From Candidatus Bathyarchaeota archaeon ex4484_135 (GTDB taxonomy: Archaea; Thermoproteota; Bathyarchaeia; EX4484-135): DNA of 6,889 nucleotides. Location of the stretch: the NCBI GenBank assembly GCA_002255025.1, contig NJEJ01000056.1, positions 1 to 6,889 on the forward strand. Reading direction: 5' to 3'. Position 1 is the first letter of the stretch. Each line of letters begins with the position of its first letter. The notes beneath the pieces were generated by a model. That model saw only the letters and a list, made by a program, of their open reading frames with translations, was not told where the DNA came from and did no database searches. Of this stretch, positions 4,922 to 6,889 are shown piece by piece. The translations under genes were made by a program, and so were the position numbers.

Positions 4922-6343
4922 ATGACCTTGGGAGAGGCGAGGTACCTCGTCATAGATAGGTCCGGTCGCGAGCATGAGCTTGACCTAACGGACCCGGAGA
5001 AATGTCCTCCCGTGGCCGAGGACCCCATGCTCAAGCAATTCATATTGAGCGAGGAAGTAGGCTACATGCCCCACGAGCCGCCGGCCCACATAGAACTCAT
5101 GAGGAGGCTCGAGCTTGTTGACTACGAGCCAGCGAGCGATGTAGGGCACATGCGTTTCTACCCAAAGGGAGCCCTCATGAAGGACCTCATAGCCGATTGG
5201 GTCCTGGGCGTGGCCCTAAGCCTGGGTGCCATGGTGATAGAAACGCCGACCATGTACAGGGCCGATGAGCCGGACATAAGGGCCCAGGCTGAGAGGTTTG
5301 TGGAAAAGGACTACAAGCTCCAGGTCGGTAACAAGGTCCTGTTCCTGCGTTTCGCAGGCGACTTCGGCCTCTTCAGGATGATGAAGGACGTGAAGATGAG
5401 CGTCAGGCAGCTGCCCGTCAGGGTCTTCGAGATAGCACCCAGCTACAGGCTCGAGACCAGGCGTGAGTGCGTGGGCCTGAGACGTATGAGGAAGTTCACC
5501 ATGCCCGACCTGCACTGCTTCTGCAAGGACGTGGAGCAGGCTCTAGAGGAGTTCAGGCTCCTCACGCTCAAATACGCGGAACTCTTAAAGGGCCTCGGGC
5601 TGGACTTCGTTCACGCCTACAGGGCCGAGGAAGCCTTCTACGAGGAGAACAGGGATTTCTTCGTCAAGCTGGCCGTTGAGCTAGGCAAGCCCACGCTGGT
5701 CCAATTAATGCCCGAGAGGAAGCACTACTGGGCCTTGAAGAACGAGTTCCAGTACGTGGATTCGGTGGGGAAGAGCTTCCAGCTCTCCACCGTCCAGATA
5801 GATGTCGAGGACAGCGAGCGATACGGCATAACTTATGTGGACACGGACGGGTCTGAGAAGGGCTGCACAATCGTCCACTCCAGCCCGGGCAGCATAGAAC
5901 GCCTCATGTGTGCCGTCCTAGAGGAGGCAGCCAAGATGATGAAGGCCGGTGGACTGGCCATGCTGCCGACCTGGCTCTCGCCCACTCAGGTCAGGGTCAT
6001 ACCCATAGCGGATAGGCACCTGGATTATGCCCTGAAGGTGGCCGAGGAACTCGTCCGGGCCGGGATAAGGGCCGATGTGGACGACAGGAGGCGTTCCATG
6101 GATTGGAAGGTACGCATGGCCGGCATGGAGTGGGTGCCCTACGTTGCCGTCGTGGGCGATAAGGAGGTGGCCCAGGGGACGGTCATGGTCACTATAAGAG
6201 CCAAGTCGGGGCCTGACAGGCCTTACAAGCTCAGCATGACCATAGACGAGCTGAGGCAAGCGGTCCTGAAGGAGCTAGAAGGGAAGCCTAGGAGGCCTCA
6301 TTACCTGCCCATAAGGCTCTCCATGAGGCCTGCCTTCAGGTAG
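4922..6343 (+). CDS. thrS: Threonyl-tRNA synthetase, catalytic-only type without editing domain
   Basis: The enzyme activates threonine with ATP and charges tRNA-Thr. The protein has 473 residues. Residues 1-45 are a short linker, with no N-terminal editing domain. The class II catalytic core spans about 50-345: a motif 1 region (HMRFYPKGALMKDLIADWVL, 76-95), motif 2 (APSYRLETRRECVGLRRMRK, 172-191) with FTMPDLHCFC (192-201), and motif 3 (HSSPGSIERLM, 319-329). The anticodon-binding domain covers about 355-452 (VRVIPIADRH onwards). Zinc ligands expected from the family are His198 and His319, both present, but the Cys position aligns by eye with Asp147 in RFAGDF. Crenarchaeal genomes often split this enzyme into ThrRS-cat and a separate ThrRS-ed that clears Ser-tRNA-Thr, so a partner gene is expected elsewhere. 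The gene has its own TATA box; an MFS gene follows after 7 bases. Confidence 0.93.
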   Translation: MTLGEARYLVIDRSGREHELDLTDPEKCPPVAEDPMLKQFILSEEVGYMPHEPPAHIELMRRLELVDYEPASDVGHMRFYPKGALMKDLIADWVLGVALSLGAMVIETPTMYRADEPDIRAQAERFVEKDYKLQVGNKVLFLRFAGDFGLFRMMKDVKMSVRQLPVRVFEIAPSYRLETRRECVGLRRMRKFTMPDLHCFCKDVEQALEEFRLLTLKYAELLKGLGLDFVHAYRAEEAFYEENRDFFVKLAVELGKPTLVQLMPERKHYWALKNEFQYVDSVGKSFQLSTVQIDVEDSERYGITYVDTDGSEKGCTIVHSSPGSIERLMCAVLEEAAKMMKAGGLAMLPTWLSPTQVRVIPIADRHLDYALKVAEELVRAGIRADVDDRRRSMDWKVRMAGMEWVPYVAVVGDKEVAQGTVMVTIRAKSGPDRPYKLSMTIDELRQAVLKELEGKPRRPHYLPIRLSMRPAFR

Positions 6344-6344
6344 G
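6338..6344 (+). promoter_or_regulatory. Ribosome binding site for the MFS gene
   Basis: AGGTAGG spans the synthetase stop codon and ends 6 bases before TTG at 6351. It supports this TTG as the start and coupling to the upstream gene. Confidence 0.5.
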
Positions 6345-6350
6345 CCTGCT

Positions 6351-6889
6351 TTGACCTCAAAACGCATTCTGATCGCTTCTTTTGCAACGGCCTTCATAGG
6401 GACCATGGCCTTTAGGATCAGCGTTCCAGCCGTGGCCTTCTACACGAGGATTTCCCTCAAGGGGACCATGCTAGAGCTGGGCTTGCTCACGACCTCCTTC
6501 TTCGCCGCCAGGGCCATAGCAGCTGTCTTGGCTGGGGAGCTGGCCGATAAAGGCCTAAAACTGCATATCTTAGCTTCCTCCTGCTTCCTCATCCATTCTC
6601 TGGTCGTGATGTTATATCGCCTGGTCCGGTCCTGGCTCTCCGTCGTGTTCCTTAAAGCACTCCAGGGCATATTGAACGGCTTAGCCTGGACTTCTGTTCA
6701 GTTTGTGCTCGGAGCTGCCGTCAAGACAGAGGTCAGGGGACGTGCTTATTCCGTTTATTTCGCCTTCGGCTCCCTTGGGGGTTTCGCAGGCAATATAGCC
6801 TACTCCCTCATGCCCGGGACAGGCCTTTCTAAGCCCATAGCTTTGTCGGCCCTGGCTTTCTCCCTATCGGCCCTGACCTCCATGTTCCT
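6351..6889 (+). CDS. MFS transporter, N-terminal half, cut by the window end
   Basis: The frame is open from TTG at 6351 to the end of the window (179 codons) and continues beyond it. It encodes about six hydrophobic helices: roughly residues 6-32, 42-62, 72-91, 95-122, 132-154 and 162-179. The loop between helices 2 and 3 reads GELADKGLK, the conserved MFS motif A (G-x-L-x-D-x-x-G). A helix-4 segment LKALQGILNGLAWTS has the small-residue packing typical of the family. This makes it a plasma-membrane secondary transporter of the major facilitator superfamily; the substrate is unknown. It begins 7 bases after the synthetase stop, so it is probably co-transcribed with it, though no functional link is evident. 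An ATG at residue 19 is a less likely start because it would remove part of helix 1. Confidence 0.85.
   Translation, partial: MTSKRILIASFATAFIGTMAFRISVPAVAFYTRISLKGTMLELGLLTTSFFAARAIAAVLAGELADKGLKLHILASSCFLIHSLVVMLYRLVRSWLSVVFLKALQGILNGLAWTSVQFVLGAAVKTEVRGRAYSVYFAFGSLGGFAGNIAYSLMPGTGLSKPIALSALAFSLSALTSMF

Noticed and set aside
1..6889. tRNA or rRNA genes, CRISPR arrays, insertion sequences
   Set aside because: No cloverleaf-like sequence, spaced direct repeats, transposase motif or terminal inverted repeats were found on reading both strands; the window is densely filled by the genes listed.

Overview
The window reads as a GC-rich archaeal chromosome segment, most likely from a thermophile of the Thermoproteota/TACK group. 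The grounds are a diphthine synthase gene, a DUF357 gene, a thiolase-DUF35 gene pair, an alanine-aminotransferase-like enzyme of the Pyrococcus type, a threonyl-tRNA synthetase with no editing domain (a crenarchaeal trait), heavy AGG (Arg) and ATA (Ile) codon use, TTG/GTG starts and archaeal TATA boxes close to start codons. A genus cannot be named from this window.

Left edge (1 to about 906): the first 95 or so bases do not belong with the rest. They are AT-rich (26 G/C in the first 90 bases, against 37/60 at 121-180) and encode a piece that looks like a PHP-domain phosphoesterase, fused in frame to the middle of a thiolase. The thiolase lacks its N-terminal third, has Asp where the nucleophilic Cys is expected, and loses about 40 codons plus one base near 655, including the HDxF catalytic segment. 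Two defects within 700 bases of the window edge suggest a chimeric or misassembled end, but a real pseudogene is possible. The thiolase remnant overlaps by ATGA an intact DUF35 zinc-ribbon/OB-fold gene (903-1331).

Minus-strand block (1357-2404): dphB (diphthine synthase, modifies elongation factor 2) overlaps a small DUF357 gene by 11 bases. This block converges on the DUF35 gene and diverges from an aminotransferase across a 55-base gap.

Plus-strand block (2460-6889): alanine-aminotransferase-like enzyme; a PfkB-family kinase with its own near-leaderless promoter; a 68-residue zinc-binding-like protein; threonyl-tRNA synthetase of the catalytic-only type with its own promoter; and the N-terminal 179 residues of an MFS transporter that starts 7 bases after the synthetase and runs off the window.

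The gene set is mainly housekeeping (translation, amino-acid and lipid-precursor metabolism). I see no tRNA, rRNA, CRISPR, insertion sequence or defence system, and no convincing new system. The points most worth checking are the chimeric edge, the gutted thiolase, the catalytic-only synthetase with a changed zinc-ligand position, and a marked excess of the palindrome AGGCCT (19 copies by eye).
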